From Acidimicrobiales bacterium (lineage in GTDB: Bacteria; Actinomycetota; Acidimicrobiia; Acidimicrobiales; CAIXPF01), in the NCBI GenBank assembly GCA_020846295.1, contig JADLEF010000108.1, forward strand, positions 1 to 50,206: 50,206 bases of DNA. The letters run 5' to 3'. A model generated the notes under the pieces. It had not been told where the DNA came from. It ran no database searches and saw only the letters and a list, made by a program, of their open reading frames with translations. Of the stretch, positions 38,799 through 48,441 are shown in pieces (position 1 is the stretch's first letter; every line of letters begins with the position of its first letter). Both the position numbers and the translations under genes were made by a program.

Positions 38799-39769
38799 AT
38801 GACAGCAGATCGCGCACCGGTGCCGAGCCATACCACCCGGATTCGGCACCGGCCGTTGCGCCGCGCCCCCGCCTGGACCGCCGCGATCGTCGCGGCCGTG
38901 CTGGTCCTGGTGGCGGCCTGCGGGAGCAGCGAACAGACCGCTCGGTACGATCGCGCCGCGTTCTGCGCCGCCCTGACCTGGCTGGGAGTTGGCGGTGTCG
39001 CCATGACGCCGGATGAGACGCTGGCGCTGGTCCGCCAGCTGGCAGCGTCGGGGCCCCCGGAGCTGGCCACCGAGCTGCGCGCCTTGGCGCAGTACCAGGA
39101 GGCCCGGCTCCCGTCGGCCGAGGAGCTGCGGGAGAACGAACCGGCCCTGACCGACGAACGCAGGGTCGAGCTCCAGCAGGAGCTCGAGGCGCTCGAGGCG
39201 GCCTTCAGGCCCACCCTCGATCAGCTTCTTCCGCGGCTCGAGGCGGAATGTACCGGCTTCGTCGAGCCCTCGCCGACGCAAGCGCCGGTACGACTCGAGG
39301 CCTCGCAGCGCTCGGTCTCCACCCTTGCCGACGGCACGACGGTCCGCTTCGTGGAGACCGTGGACCCCGATGGCACCGATCACCTGTGCATCCTGGTCGA
39401 CGAACCGGAGTCGATCAGCGGGATGTACCCGGTGGACGTCGAGCGCTGCAGTTCGAGCGAGGACCCCATGCTGGCCGGTTCGGAGGGCGACGTGCTACGG
39501 GCGACGCCACGCCGCGGGTTGGCGTTGCCCGACGGCCTCGTCCATCCCGTGTTCGTGGTGCGACTTCCTGCTGGTCATCCGCAGCCGGTCACGGTGGGCG
39601 ACGCGAGCGGGGCGACGCGAGCGGGGCGACGTGGCCGTCCGCGACGACCACGTCCGGACTGCTGTACATCCTCGACGCGGGATCGGGGGCTACCGGTCTG
39701 CGCGAGGCGCTCGAGGTCGTCGGACCGGACGGGCAGGTCGTGGCGCGCGTGGAGCCGTTCGGCTCCTGA
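38799..39769 (+). pseudogene. Lipoprotein paralogous to the C-terminus of 36626-38476; frameshifted by tandem duplication
   Basis: Lipobox VLVAACGSS; homology lost after VGDASGAT in ORF 38799-39803 but continues in ORF 39248-39769 (WPSATTTSGLLYILDAGSG...). Confidence 0.7.
39600..39627. repeat. Perfect 14-bp tandem duplication inside coding sequence
   Basis: GACGCGAGCGGGGC x2. Confidence 0.85.
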
Positions 39770-39804
39770 GTCGGCGGGTGCCAAACCGCCGAAGCGCGCT
39801 TGAC

Positions 39805-39842
39805 TATCGACTTTCGATATAGCAGAGTTCGACTATGTCGAA
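39805..39842. promoter_or_regulatory. Tandem palindromes at the PadR gene start
   Basis: TATCGA-CTT-TCGATA (39805-39819) and TTCGAC-TAT-GTCGAA (39828-39842); the second contains the ATG. Confidence 0.6.
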
Positions 39843-40173
39843 GCGCGTGAAGCCCATGCCGGCGGCGTCGTTGTACCTGTTGCTGGCGCTGTTGGGCGGC
39901 GAGAACCATGGCTATGCGTTGATGCACCTGGTGGAGGAGCAGAGCGATGGTGCCGTGCGCATGGGCCCGGGAACGCTGTACGGCACGTTGAACCGGCTGC
40001 TCGAGGGCGGCTTGATCGTGGAGACGACCGGCCAGCGTTCATCCGATGGCGCAGAGCGGCGTCGCTACTACCAGCTCACTGCGCAGGGCGATCGCGTGGC
40101 CCGCCTCGAGCTCGATCGGCTGCGCTCCCTGGTCTCGCGTTTCGACGGCATCGTCGGGCTCGGAGGCGTGTGA
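39835..40173 (+). CDS. PadR-family transcriptional regulator
   Basis: LYLLLALLGGENHGYALMHLVEEQSDGAVRMGPGTLYGTLNRLLEGGLI; RRRYYQLTAQG. Confidence 0.93.
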   Translation: MSKRVKPMPAASLYLLLALLGGENHGYALMHLVEEQSDGAVRMGPGTLYGTLNRLLEGGLIVETTGQRSSDGAERRRYYQLTAQGDRVARLELDRLRSLVSRFDGIVGLGGV

Positions 40174-40763
40174 TGGGCCATGAGCACCTGCACCTCGCGC
40201 TGTATCGGGGCCTGTGCCGCGGCTACCCGAGGACGTTCCGCGACGCCTATGGCGAGGATCTGAGCGCCACGTTCGCGTTGCAGCTGCGCGAGCTGGGGGC
40301 GGCGCGGTGTTGGCTGCGGACGCTGCGAGATCTCACGGTCACCGTCCCTTCACTACACATGGAGCAACGCATGCACCAGCCGAACCCCACCCACGTCATC
40401 GCCGGCTGCCTCGCGGTCGCCGTCGGCGGCACGATGGCCGCGCTCGTAACCGGCACGAGCGTGTACGGGATTGCCTTCCTGCTCGTTGCGGCGGCCGCGC
40501 TGGCGGCCGCCACCATGTCCCGTCGCGCGTCGAAGTCGGCGATCGCGCTGGCGCGTTCTTCGGCCTGGTGGAAGTTCCTCGGCGCCGGTGCCGTGTCGCT
40601 CGCGGCGATCGTCGTGTTGATCAACCAGCCCGGCGCCGAGAACCAGGAGCTGTCCAGCGCCGCGTGGTCGCTGATGATGGTGTCCTTGCTTGCCAGCTTC
40701 ACGCTCATCGGTGCCGGCATCGTCCTCGGCTCGGCGCGGTTCCTCCGCCGCCGTCACGGCTGA
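40170..40763 (+). CDS. PadR-associated membrane protein
   Basis: 4-nt overlap with padR-like gene; several TM segments. Confidence 0.7.
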   Translation: MMGHEHLHLALYRGLCRGYPRTFRDAYGEDLSATFALQLRELGAARCWLRTLRDLTVTVPSLHMEQRMHQPNPTHVIAGCLAVAVGGTMAALVTGTSVYGIAFLLVAAAALAAATMSRRASKSAIALARSSAWWKFLGAGAVSLAAIVVLINQPGAENQELSSAAWSLMMVSLLASFTLIGAGIVLGSARFLRRRHG

Positions 40764-40828
40764 CCTCCATCGCGGTCTCGTCACGTTCAGCCGGATGGCA
40801 GCGCGTTTCGCACGGAATGGAGCCATGC

Positions 40829-41452
40829 ATGACCGAACACGGGGTCCGAGCACCATCGTCGGGCGCCGGGCCGACCCTGGTGATCGTCGCCCTGGCGGGT
40901 GCCCTGGGCGGGTTCACGCTCGGCGTCGTCGCCCGTGTCTGGATGCGGCTGGTCGCTGAGGATCCGACGTTCACGTGGACGGGTACCGGCTACATCGTCA
41001 CCGGGTTCACCGTCTTCGGGGCCTCGCAAGCGGTCGTGGGGTCGGTTCGCCGCACGGATCGTGCTCGGTGGGGCCTGATGGTGGTCCGTGTGATCGGGGC
41101 GCTCTCGATGCTTCCCTTGTTCGTGGCGGCCGGCGCTGTGATGCTGCCGACGGTCGTCGTCGGCGGCCTGGCCGTGGCCCGCACGGGTTGGCGGCCGCTC
41201 ACCCGTTGGCTCTGCGCTCTGGTGGCCGCGGGACCGGTGGTGGTCGTCGCCGTCGGTCTGGTCGGGAGCTTCGGCTGGTCGCTGCGCAGCGTGGCGGGCG
41301 TCGCGATGTGCCTGGCGATCTACGCAGCCGTGATCCGGGCGACCCGTGCCACGTTCATGGCGCGACTCGATGGCCGGTGGCCTTGTCCAGCCACGCGTCA
41401 ACGCTCGACGGTGATGGCGATCTTGCCGAGGGCGGTGCCGCCCACGAGGTGA
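40829..41452 (+). CDS. Integral membrane protein of unknown function
   Basis: TM-rich: LVIVALAGALGGFTLGVVARVWM, MLPLFVAAGAVMLPTVVVGGLAV, LVAAGPVVVVAVGLVGSFGW. Confidence 0.65.
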   Translation: MTEHGVRAPSSGAGPTLVIVALAGALGGFTLGVVARVWMRLVAEDPTFTWTGTGYIVTGFTVFGASQAVVGSVRRTDRARWGLMVVRVIGALSMLPLFVAAGAVMLPTVVVGGLAVARTGWRPLTRWLCALVAAGPVVVVAVGLVGSFGWSLRSVAGVAMCLAIYAAVIRATRATFMARLDGRWPCPATRQRSTVMAILPRAVPPTR

Positions 41453-42462
41453 CGCATCGCCTCCTCGGCCTGCTCGAGCGGGAACGCACGATCGACGTGT
41501 GGGATGAGCGATCCTGCTTCGATCAACGCGGCCAGCCGCTCCAGGCCGGCGAAGTGCTCCTTCGACACGAGCATCTTGAGGTGGTGACCGACGAACGGCG
41601 AGAGCAGCACCGCCCGCAGCTGGCGGTCGATGCCGGTCACGTTCCGCCCGCCCTCGCCGCCGACGATGACCAGGGTGCCCTTGGGTGCCAGGGCGCGGCG
41701 AAGGCGGGAGACCGACGAGCTCCCGGCGATGTCGATCACGATGTCGTAGACCGTCGACCCGTCAGCGAAGTCCTCGGTGGTGCGGTCGAGCACGTGGGAC
41801 GCTCCCAACGCGCGCACCCCGTCGAGCTTGGCGGTGCGGCACACGCCGGTGACCTCGGCGCCCAGCGCGGCCGCGAGCTGCACGGCGTAGGACCCGACAC
41901 CGCCGGACGCGCCGGTGATGAGGACGCGCCGGCCGGCGGTGATGCCGGCCGCGTCGGCGGCCTGGATGGCGGTGAGGCCCGAGACGGCGATGACGGCGGC
42001 CTGCTCCATGGAGATACCGGTTGGTACGTGGGCGAGCTTGTCCTGGCGGGCGGCGGCGTACTCGGCGAACGATCCGCGGCCGATGCCGAACACGGTGTCG
42101 CCCACCGTGAAGCGGGTGACGCCCGAGCCGACGGCGACGACGGTGCCGGCCAGATCGAGGCCGGGGACCGGGTTCTTCGGGCGGCGCAGGCCGAACACCA
42201 GGCGAGCGATGTGAGGGGTGCCCGTCATGATGTGCCACGTGCCTCGATCGAGGCCGGCGGCGGCGACGTCGACCAACACCTCGTCGTCGGCGATCTTCGG
42301 GACCGGCGCGTCGCCGACGCGCCACACGCCATCGTCGCCGTACGCGTGCTGCAGGACGGCGCGCATCGTGGTGGCCGGGACCGGCCCGGCGGTGCCGCGG
42401 GGGTGGGGGTCGGTCGGGATGTGGTCGGTGGTGGTCATCTGCTCCTCGGGGTCCGGCGCCAT
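41398..42462 (-). CDS. Zinc-type alcohol dehydrogenase-like / quinone oxidoreductase (MDR family)
   Basis: MRAVLQHAYGDDGVWRVGDAPVPKIADDEVLVDVAAAGLDRGTWHIMTG; RRVLITGASGGVGSYAVQLA. Confidence 0.9.
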   Translation of the reverse strand: MAPDPEEQMTTTDHIPTDPHPRGTAGPVPATTMRAVLQHAYGDDGVWRVGDAPVPKIADDEVLVDVAAAGLDRGTWHIMTGTPHIARLVFGLRRPKNPVPGLDLAGTVVAVGSGVTRFTVGDTVFGIGRGSFAEYAAARQDKLAHVPTGISMEQAAVIAVSGLTAIQAADAAGITAGRRVLITGASGGVGSYAVQLAAALGAEVTGVCRTAKLDGVRALGASHVLDRTTEDFADGSTVYDIVIDIAGSSSVSRLRRALAPKGTLVIVGGEGGRNVTGIDRQLRAVLLSPFVGHHLKMLVSKEHFAGLERLAALIEAGSLIPHVDRAFPLEQAEEAMRHLVGGTALGKIAITVER

Positions 42463-42493
42463 ACTTAGTATGGTATACAGCGTACGGTACGCT
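42459..42493. promoter_or_regulatory. Divergent promoter with two palindromes
   Basis: CCATAC-TTA-GTATGG (42459-42473) and AGCGTAC-G-GTACGCT (42479-42493). Confidence 0.55.
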
Positions 42494-42501
42494 CGTACCC
42501 G

Positions 42502-43257
42502 ATGGCACGCAAGCGCGGATCGACGCCCCCGCCCCCGCCCGAGCTGACGACCACCGGTGCCGGCGCACGGGTGCCGCTCACCCGAGATCGTGTGTTGCGC
42601 ACGGCGATGGCCATCGCCGACGCGGCTGGCATCGAGGCCGTGACAATGCGTTCGATCGGCGCCGAGCTGCGCGTCACGCCCATGTCGCTGTACCACCACG
42701 TGGCCAACAAGGAGCAGATCCTCAACGGTCTCGTCGACCTCGTCTTCACCGAGATCGCCTGCCCCGAGCCCGATGAGCCGTGGCGGCCGGCCATGCGCCG
42801 ACGGGCGATCTCGGCGCGGGAGGTGTTCGTGCGCCACCGTTGGGCGGCGCCCCTGGTCAACTCGCGCACCGACCCGGGGCCGGCCACGCTGCGCCATCAC
42901 GATGCCGTCATCGGCAACCTCCGCGCCGCGGGCTTCTCGATCGTCATGACCGCCCACGCGTTCGCCGTGCTCGACAGCTACATCTACGGGTTCGCGCTGC
43001 AGGAGGTCACGCTGCCCTTCCGCGGCCCGAGCGAGGTGGCCGAGATCGCCGGCCCCATGATCGAGCAGTTCCCCGAGGACGCCTACCCGCATCTCACCGA
43101 GCTGGCCGTCGAGCACGTGCTGCAGCCCGGCTACGACTTCGGCGACGAGTTCCTGTACGGGCTCGACCTCATCCTCGACGGCCTCGCCGTGGCCATGAAG
43201 GCCCCCGGGTCAGCGGTTCAGGCGCCCACCGGGGTCCCGAAGGCGAGGCCGGGGTAG
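42502..43257 (+). CDS. TetR-family regulator
   Basis: [49 protein letters not shown]. Confidence 0.88.
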   Translation: MARKRGSTPPPPPELTTTGAGARVPLTRDRVLRTAMAIADAAGIEAVTMRSIGAELRVTPMSLYHHVANKEQILNGLVDLVFTEIACPEPDEPWRPAMRRRAISAREVFVRHRWAAPLVNSRTDPGPATLRHHDAVIGNLRAAGFSIVMTAHAFAVLDSYIYGFALQEVTLPFRGPSEVAEIAGPMIEQFPEDAYPHLTELAVEHVLQPGYDFGDEFLYGLDLILDGLAVAMKAPGSAVQAPTGVPKARPG

Positions 43258-44861
43258 CCCTGCTCGTCCATGACGCCCATGCGCGCCCGGAACTTGGTCA
43301 GGCTGCCGGCGTAGGGCAGGTACTCCTGGGCCTTGCCGGGGATGTTGGCGCCGCGGAACCACGAGTTCTCGGCGATCAACGCGATCTTCGCCGCCTCGTG
43401 CACTTCCTCGGTCCACTGGGCGGCGGCCTCGGGGTCGGGGGCGACGAACGTGCTGCCGTTGGCCCGGGCGTGGAGCAGCACGCCGGTGATGTAGTCGACC
43501 ATGATCTCGGTGGCCCGGGGGAAGTTCCCGGCGATGAGGTGCGGCCCGCCGGCCATGAAGAAGTTGGGGAAGCCGGGCACCATCGCCGCCAGATAGGTGA
43601 CCACACCCTTGGCCCACTGCTCGCGCAGCACCCGGCCGCCCTCGCCGACGATGTGCATGCGGGTCAGCGCGCCGGTGAACCCGTCGAACCCGGTGGCCCA
43701 CACGATGATGTCGAAGGCGCGTTCGCCGTCCTTGGTCTCGATGCCGGCTTCGGTGATGGTGACGATCGGGGTCTCGTTGAGATCCACCAAGGTCACGTTG
43801 GGCTGGTTGTACGCCTCGTAGTACCCGCTCTCCATCGGCGGGCGGCGCATGCCGAAGCCGTGGTCGGTGGGGATCAGCTTCTCGGCCAGCTTGGGATCGT
43901 TGATGCGGGCCCGGATCTTCTCGGCGACGAACTCGGAGAACTCGGCGTTGGCCTCGCGGTTGGTCATCATGTCGCGGTAGTTGCTGAGGAGCTTGGCGAA
44001 GCCCTTCTGGTGGTAGAGCTGCTCGTAGTGCGCCCAGCGCTCCTCCTTCGTATCGTCGAAGGTGCGCTTGCGCGACGCACGGTGGACGAACCCGGCGAAG
44101 GAGCTCATGCAGTCGTTGTAGATCTCGTCGTAGGCGGCGCGGATCTCGGCCTGCTCGGCGTCGGTGATCTTCCCGTTGTTGAGCGGCGAGTTCCAGTTCG
44201 GCGTGCGCTGGTACACCACCAGCTCGGCGACCTCCTTGGCGATCTCGGGGATGAGCTGCACGGCGCTGGCCCCGGTGCCGATGACCGCCACCTTCTTGCC
44301 CTTGAAGTCCACCGGCTCCTTGGGCCACTGGCCGGTGTGGTGAGCCTCGCCCTGGTAGCGCTCACGGCCGGGGATGGCCGGCCAGTACGGCACCGACAGC
44401 ACGCCGGTAGCGGAGATCAGGAAGCGTGAGCGGAGCTGCGTGCCGCCCTCGATGTCGATGGTCCAGGTGGCGCTCGCCTCGTCGAAGGTGGCACCGGCGA
44501 CGCGGGTGCGGAACTGCATGAGGTCGCGCAGGCCGAGCTTGTCCACGGCGAAGTTGAGGTACCGCTCGGTCTCCGCCTGGCCGGCGAAGTGCTCGGACCA
44601 CTGCCACTCGGCGAGCAGCTCGCGGTCGAAGAAGTAGCCGTAGGAGTAGCTCTCCGAGTCGAACCGGGCGCCCGGGTAGCGGTTCCAGTACCAGGTCCCG
44701 CCGACGTTGGTGCCCGCCTCGATCAGCTTGACGTCCACCCCGGCCTCGCGCAGCAGGTGCAGTTGGTGGATGCCGGTGACCCCGGCGCCGATGATGATGA
44801 CCTCGGCGTCGAGGCCGGCGGCGGTCGTGTCGGTTCCCGATGCTGCGTGCTGCGTGGCCAT
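43218..44861 (-). CDS. Flavin-binding (Baeyer-Villiger type) monooxygenase
   Basis: [68 protein letters not shown]. Confidence 0.9.
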   Translation of the reverse strand: MATQHAASGTDTTAAGLDAEVIIIGAGVTGIHQLHLLREAGVDVKLIEAGTNVGGTWYWNRYPGARFDSESYSYGYFFDRELLAEWQWSEHFAGQAETERYLNFAVDKLGLRDLMQFRTRVAGATFDEASATWTIDIEGGTQLRSRFLISATGVLSVPYWPAIPGRERYQGEAHHTGQWPKEPVDFKGKKVAVIGTGASAVQLIPEIAKEVAELVVYQRTPNWNSPLNNGKITDAEQAEIRAAYDEIYNDCMSSFAGFVHRASRKRTFDDTKEERWAHYEQLYHQKGFAKLLSNYRDMMTNREANAEFSEFVAEKIRARINDPKLAEKLIPTDHGFGMRRPPMESGYYEAYNQPNVTLVDLNETPIVTITEAGIETKDGERAFDIIVWATGFDGFTGALTRMHIVGEGGRVLREQWAKGVVTYLAAMVPGFPNFFMAGGPHLIAGNFPRATEIMVDYITGVLLHARANGSTFVAPDPEAAAQWTEEVHEAAKIALIAENSWFRGANIPGKAQEYLPYAGSLTKFRARMGVMDEQGYPGLAFGTPVGA

Positions 44862-44966
44862 GTGCGTGCTTCCCCCTTGGACCCGGTCGCTCCCCTGCGA
44901 GCCGGGCCGCACCGCGCACGCTACTTGTGATGGCAGGGGTGGTGCCCGGGGGTGGGCCGGCGAGCG

Positions 44967-45764
44967 TCAGTGTCGGCGGAGCACCCACACCACGCCGAGC
45001 ATGTGCGCATCGAGGTGCTCGTACTCGGCGCGCTGGTCGTCGACGAACGCTCGCAGCTTCTCGGCCAGCTCGGGGTTGCGCCGGGCCAGCTCGGCTGCTC
45101 GTGCCGCGATGACGTCGGGCTCGGTCGGGCCGTCTTCGGTGCTTTCGTCGTTGGTTTCGAGCAGTTCGGCGACGAGCTCGTCGCCGTGGGCGGTGAGCCG
45201 CGGGCGGGTCTCGGCCAGGGTGACGCAGTGCTCGAAGCCGGGGAAGGTCGCGGTCGAGCCGTCGCGCCGGCAGCTGTCGTTGATCACGATGTGGCCGCCG
45301 GGCCGGACGTAGCGGCGCAGGATCCCGACGGTGACCTCGAGCGGGCCGAGCACGTCGCCCAGCGCGGCGAACACGGCGACGTCGGCCGGTGGCAGCGTCC
45401 CCGCCAACTGCACGATGTCGCCGTGGGTGAACCGGCAGCGGTCGGAGACCCCGGCGGCCTCGGCTGCATCCCGCGCGGTATGGACGAAGGGCTCGAACAG
45501 CTCGATGCCGTGCACAGCGCAGCCGAGTGTTCGGGCAAGTGCGATGGCCGCGGCGCCCTTGCCCGACCCGAGGTCCACGATCGTGGCGTCCCGGCTGTCG
45601 CCCAACCCGGCGACGGTGCTGACGATGAGCGGGACGTCGGCGCCGAGCGCGTCGAGGTCGGCCAGCAGCTCGGGGGCGAAGGAAAGCAACTCGGGGTCCA
45701 TCTCCAGCGCGGTGGCGATCATGGATTCGGCGGTCCGCTGGTGGGGGTCCGGTCGGGTCGTCAT
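44967..45764 (-). CDS. Class I SAM-dependent methyltransferase
   Basis: ATIVDLGSGKGAAAIALARTLGCAVHGIEL; VRPGGHIVINDS. Confidence 0.82.
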   Translation of the reverse strand: MTTRPDPHQRTAESMIATALEMDPELLSFAPELLADLDALGADVPLIVSTVAGLGDSRDATIVDLGSGKGAAAIALARTLGCAVHGIELFEPFVHTARDAAEAAGVSDRCRFTHGDIVQLAGTLPPADVAVFAALGDVLGPLEVTVGILRRYVRPGGHIVINDSCRRDGSTATFPGFEHCVTLAETRPRLTAHGDELVAELLETNDESTEDGPTEPDVIAARAAELARRNPELAEKLRAFVDDQRAEYEHLDAHMLGVVWVLRRH

Positions 45765-45856
45765 CGCTCGGCAGCCTACGAAGCGTCCCGTCCACGGAGC
45801 GGCCCCGGACGCCCCGCCGGCATCAAGTTCTGCGCCGGCGGTGTCGATGCGCCGTT

Positions 45857-46408
45857 GTGTCGGACGCATCGACGACCAACCTCGAGCAGCGCCTGGAGCG
45901 CCTCATCGCGCTGCACGCCTCCGGCGGGCTGGACGACGATGAGTTCAAGGCGGCCAAGGCGGCCATCCTCAGCGCGGCGTCGGCGCCGACCACCGGGGGC
46001 CCGGTCGGTGGGGGCCCTGTCGGTGGGGGCGCGACGGATCAGCTCGATGCGGGTGCGCCCGTTCGGACGGCCCGGTTCGGGCGCACCCTGATCGTGTTGG
46101 TCGGGATCGTGCTGGGCATGGTCGTGACCTGCCTGGGTTCGGTGTTCACCGACCTGCAGGCTCCCGCAGGCAGCTTCGTGTGCGGGGCGGACCAGTTCCT
46201 CGCCGGCCAGACCGTCGAGCGGGCCGGTTCGGAGACGACCTACAACTTCAACAGCTTCTGCCTGCGGCCCGACGGCGCGTTGGAGCACGTCTCGCAGCTC
46301 AAGCTGTTCGCCGTGCTGTGGTTGCTCTACCTACCGGTCGGCATCCTCTTCACGTACCCCGTCGCCCTGTTGATCCGGCGGCTGAAGATCCCCGTCGTCA
46401 GCGACTGA
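45857..46408 (+). CDS. SHOCT-domain membrane protein
   Basis: LEQRLERLIALHASGGLDDDEFKAAKAAIL; TM segments. Confidence 0.72.
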   Translation: MSDASTTNLEQRLERLIALHASGGLDDDEFKAAKAAILSAASAPTTGGPVGGGPVGGGATDQLDAGAPVRTARFGRTLIVLVGIVLGMVVTCLGSVFTDLQAPAGSFVCGADQFLAGQTVERAGSETTYNFNSFCLRPDGALEHVSQLKLFAVLWLLYLPVGILFTYPVALLIRRLKIPVVSD

Positions 46409-46457
46409 CCTCGTCGTTGGGTCGGCTGGGGAGCGGAAGGGGCGGGGCGAACGGCGA

Positions 46458-48245
46458 TCACTCGCAGCCGACGCCGTCGCCGACGTAGGCGTACACCGCC
46501 GCGCCAGCCGGGCGCCCGGCCCCGGCGTTGTCGTGCAGGCGCCATTCGCCGGCGCTGAGCCGGGACCCGTTGTCCCCACCCGCACCGAGATCGTCGGTGA
46601 CCGGGATGCCGAGCCGGGACGAGAGGGTGGTGAGCGGCGTGCGCCACGGGTAGCCGCCGGGCAGTTCGATGTTGGCGATACCGACGGCCCCGGCCGAGCG
46701 CCCTTCGGCCAGCGACCAGCCGTAGAGCTGCGCCGGCGCCGACGGTGAACGGAACAGCGCAACCCACAGCATCCCCCAGCGGGCCGTCGCCAGCTGCTGC
46801 GGGTTGTTGGGAAAGATCGAGCAGGCCGAGGCCCAGTCCCGGTACTCGCTGACGGGGCCGAGCCGGGCGGCGAGGAGATCGAGGGTCAACCCGGCATCCG
46901 TACCCAATGGTATGCCGAGCAGGTTCCCGTCGTCGGGAACGGGGACGATGAGCGCTGGGCGGGTGTCGGCCAGCCGGGCGGGGGTGAGGCTCTCGAACCC
47001 GTCGCTGGTGGCGAACCAGCCGAGCACGTCGACGAGCACGTGGGTCGCGCCCGCCTCGTTGTAGAGCGAGATCCGCCCGTCGGTGCCGACCTTGGCGATG
47101 ACCATGTTCGGCACGGTCCGCCGGGCCGGCACGTTGAGGTTGGAGGCGACGGGCCGGCCGGTACCGGTCGGCCATACCGTGAGGAACGTCTCGGCGGTCG
47201 GGTCGGTGGCGGTGACGTTTAGCGCCACCGCCCCGACCCCGGAGGCGGGCACCCCGCCGCGGCCGGTCACGGTCAGTTCGAGGGTGGCCCCGGGGCCGAG
47301 CGCCCCACCGCCGCCGGCCTGGCCATCGACCGTCGTGCCGCCGGGGCGGGTGTCGAGCAGCCGGGCCGGCGTGAGGCCGGTGTAGTTGCCGCCCGAGGTC
47401 GGGAACCAGGCCAGCACGTCGACGAGCAGGTGCACGCGGCCCTGCTCGTTGTACAGCTGGATGCGGCCGTCGGCGCCGACGGGCACGATCACCATGTTCG
47501 GTGCCGTCTCCAGGGCGCGGACGTTGAGGTTGGAGGCCAACGGGCGCTCCTGCGGCGACGGCCAGACGGTGACGAACGTGTCGAGGGTGGCCTCGGTGGC
47601 GGTCACGTTCACGGCGACGGCGCGCACGCCGCTGCCCGGCACCCCGCCTCGTCCGAGCACCGGAAGGGAGCTGATCCCCCCGCCGGGCAGGGCGCCGGCG
47701 GCCACCTGCTGGCCGTCGACGGTGGCGCCGCCCGGCCGGGTGTCGAGCAGGCGGGCGGGGGTCAGGCTGGTCAGGGCTGCGGTCGGGAACCAGCCGAGCA
47801 CGTCGACGATGACATGGGCGGTGCCGGTGGCGTTGTAGATGGACACCTTGCCGCCGGTACCCACCTTGGCGATCACCATGTTGGGCCGGGTCTGGCCCGC
47901 CACCACGTTGAGGTTGGAGGCGACGGGGCGGGCGCTGCCCGTCGGCCACACCGTGAGGTACGTCGAGGCGGTCGGCGCGGTGACCGTCACGTTCAGGGCT
48001 ACCGCCCCGACCCCCGATGCCGGCACGCCGCCCCGCCCGGTGACCTGCACCTCGAGCGTGGCGCCGTCGAGCACCCGTCCGGTACCGGCGTGCAGGCCGT
48101 CGATCGTGTCCGCCCCCGACGCGTCCACCGCGCCGGCCGCGCCTGCGCCGGTCACCGCGCCGACCAGCGCAAGGCAGGCCGCCATCACCACAGCCACCGA
48201 CCGGCGCCAACCCCAACGTGCGTGCACGCTCACCTCCAGATCCAA
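46458..48245 (-). CDS. Secreted protein with three tandem ~145-aa repeats
   Basis: Signal peptide; repeated GRGGVPASGVGAVALNVT-T-P.A..LTVWPTG..RPVASNLNV...VPNMVIAKVG..G.ISLYN..G..HVLVDVLGWF. Confidence 0.8.
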   Translation of the reverse strand: MDLEVSVHARWGWRRSVAVVMAACLALVGAVTGAGAAGAVDASGADTIDGLHAGTGRVLDGATLEVQVTGRGGVPASGVGAVALNVTVTAPTASTYLTVWPTGSARPVASNLNVVAGQTRPNMVIAKVGTGGKVSIYNATGTAHVIVDVLGWFPTAALTSLTPARLLDTRPGGATVDGQQVAAGALPGGGISSLPVLGRGGVPGSGVRAVAVNVTATEATLDTFVTVWPSPQERPLASNLNVRALETAPNMVIVPVGADGRIQLYNEQGRVHLLVDVLAWFPTSGGNYTGLTPARLLDTRPGGTTVDGQAGGGGALGPGATLELTVTGRGGVPASGVGAVALNVTATDPTAETFLTVWPTGTGRPVASNLNVPARRTVPNMVIAKVGTDGRISLYNEAGATHVLVDVLGWFATSDGFESLTPARLADTRPALIVPVPDDGNLLGIPLGTDAGLTLDLLAARLGPVSEYRDWASACSIFPNNPQQLATARWGMLWVALFRSPSAPAQLYGWSLAEGRSAGAVGIANIELPGGYPWRTPLTTLSSRLGIPVTDDLGAGGDNGSRLSAGEWRLHDNAGAGRPAGAAVYAYVGDGVGCE

Positions 48246-48301
48246 CGGCGATCGACGCTAGCGGCGTCCGGGTCGGGTTCCACGGGGCACCGTGTTGCGG
48301 G

Positions 48302-48410
48302 CAACTGTGCCGAAATGGCGCCCGGAGCGGGGTGAACGCCTGGATGCGGTCCGCTGACCAGGGCCTTCGCGATGGGTCTCCGAGGCCCCATGGCCATTTC
48401 GGCACATTTG
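48302..48410. repeat. ~109-bp intergenic element with inverted repeats (copy 2)
   Basis: CAACTGTGCCGAAATGGC (48302-48319) ... GCCATTTCGGCACATTTG (48393-48410), one mismatch; shares core with 32743-32851. Confidence 0.6.
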
Positions 48411-48441
48411 GACGGCTGATCGGGTGAGCCGGAGGCGTCGG

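Noticed and set aside
46458-48245. Periodic DNA repeats considered as a CRISPR-like array
   Set aside because: Repeat unit is ~440 bp and entirely coding; no short repeat/spacer structure anywhere in the window
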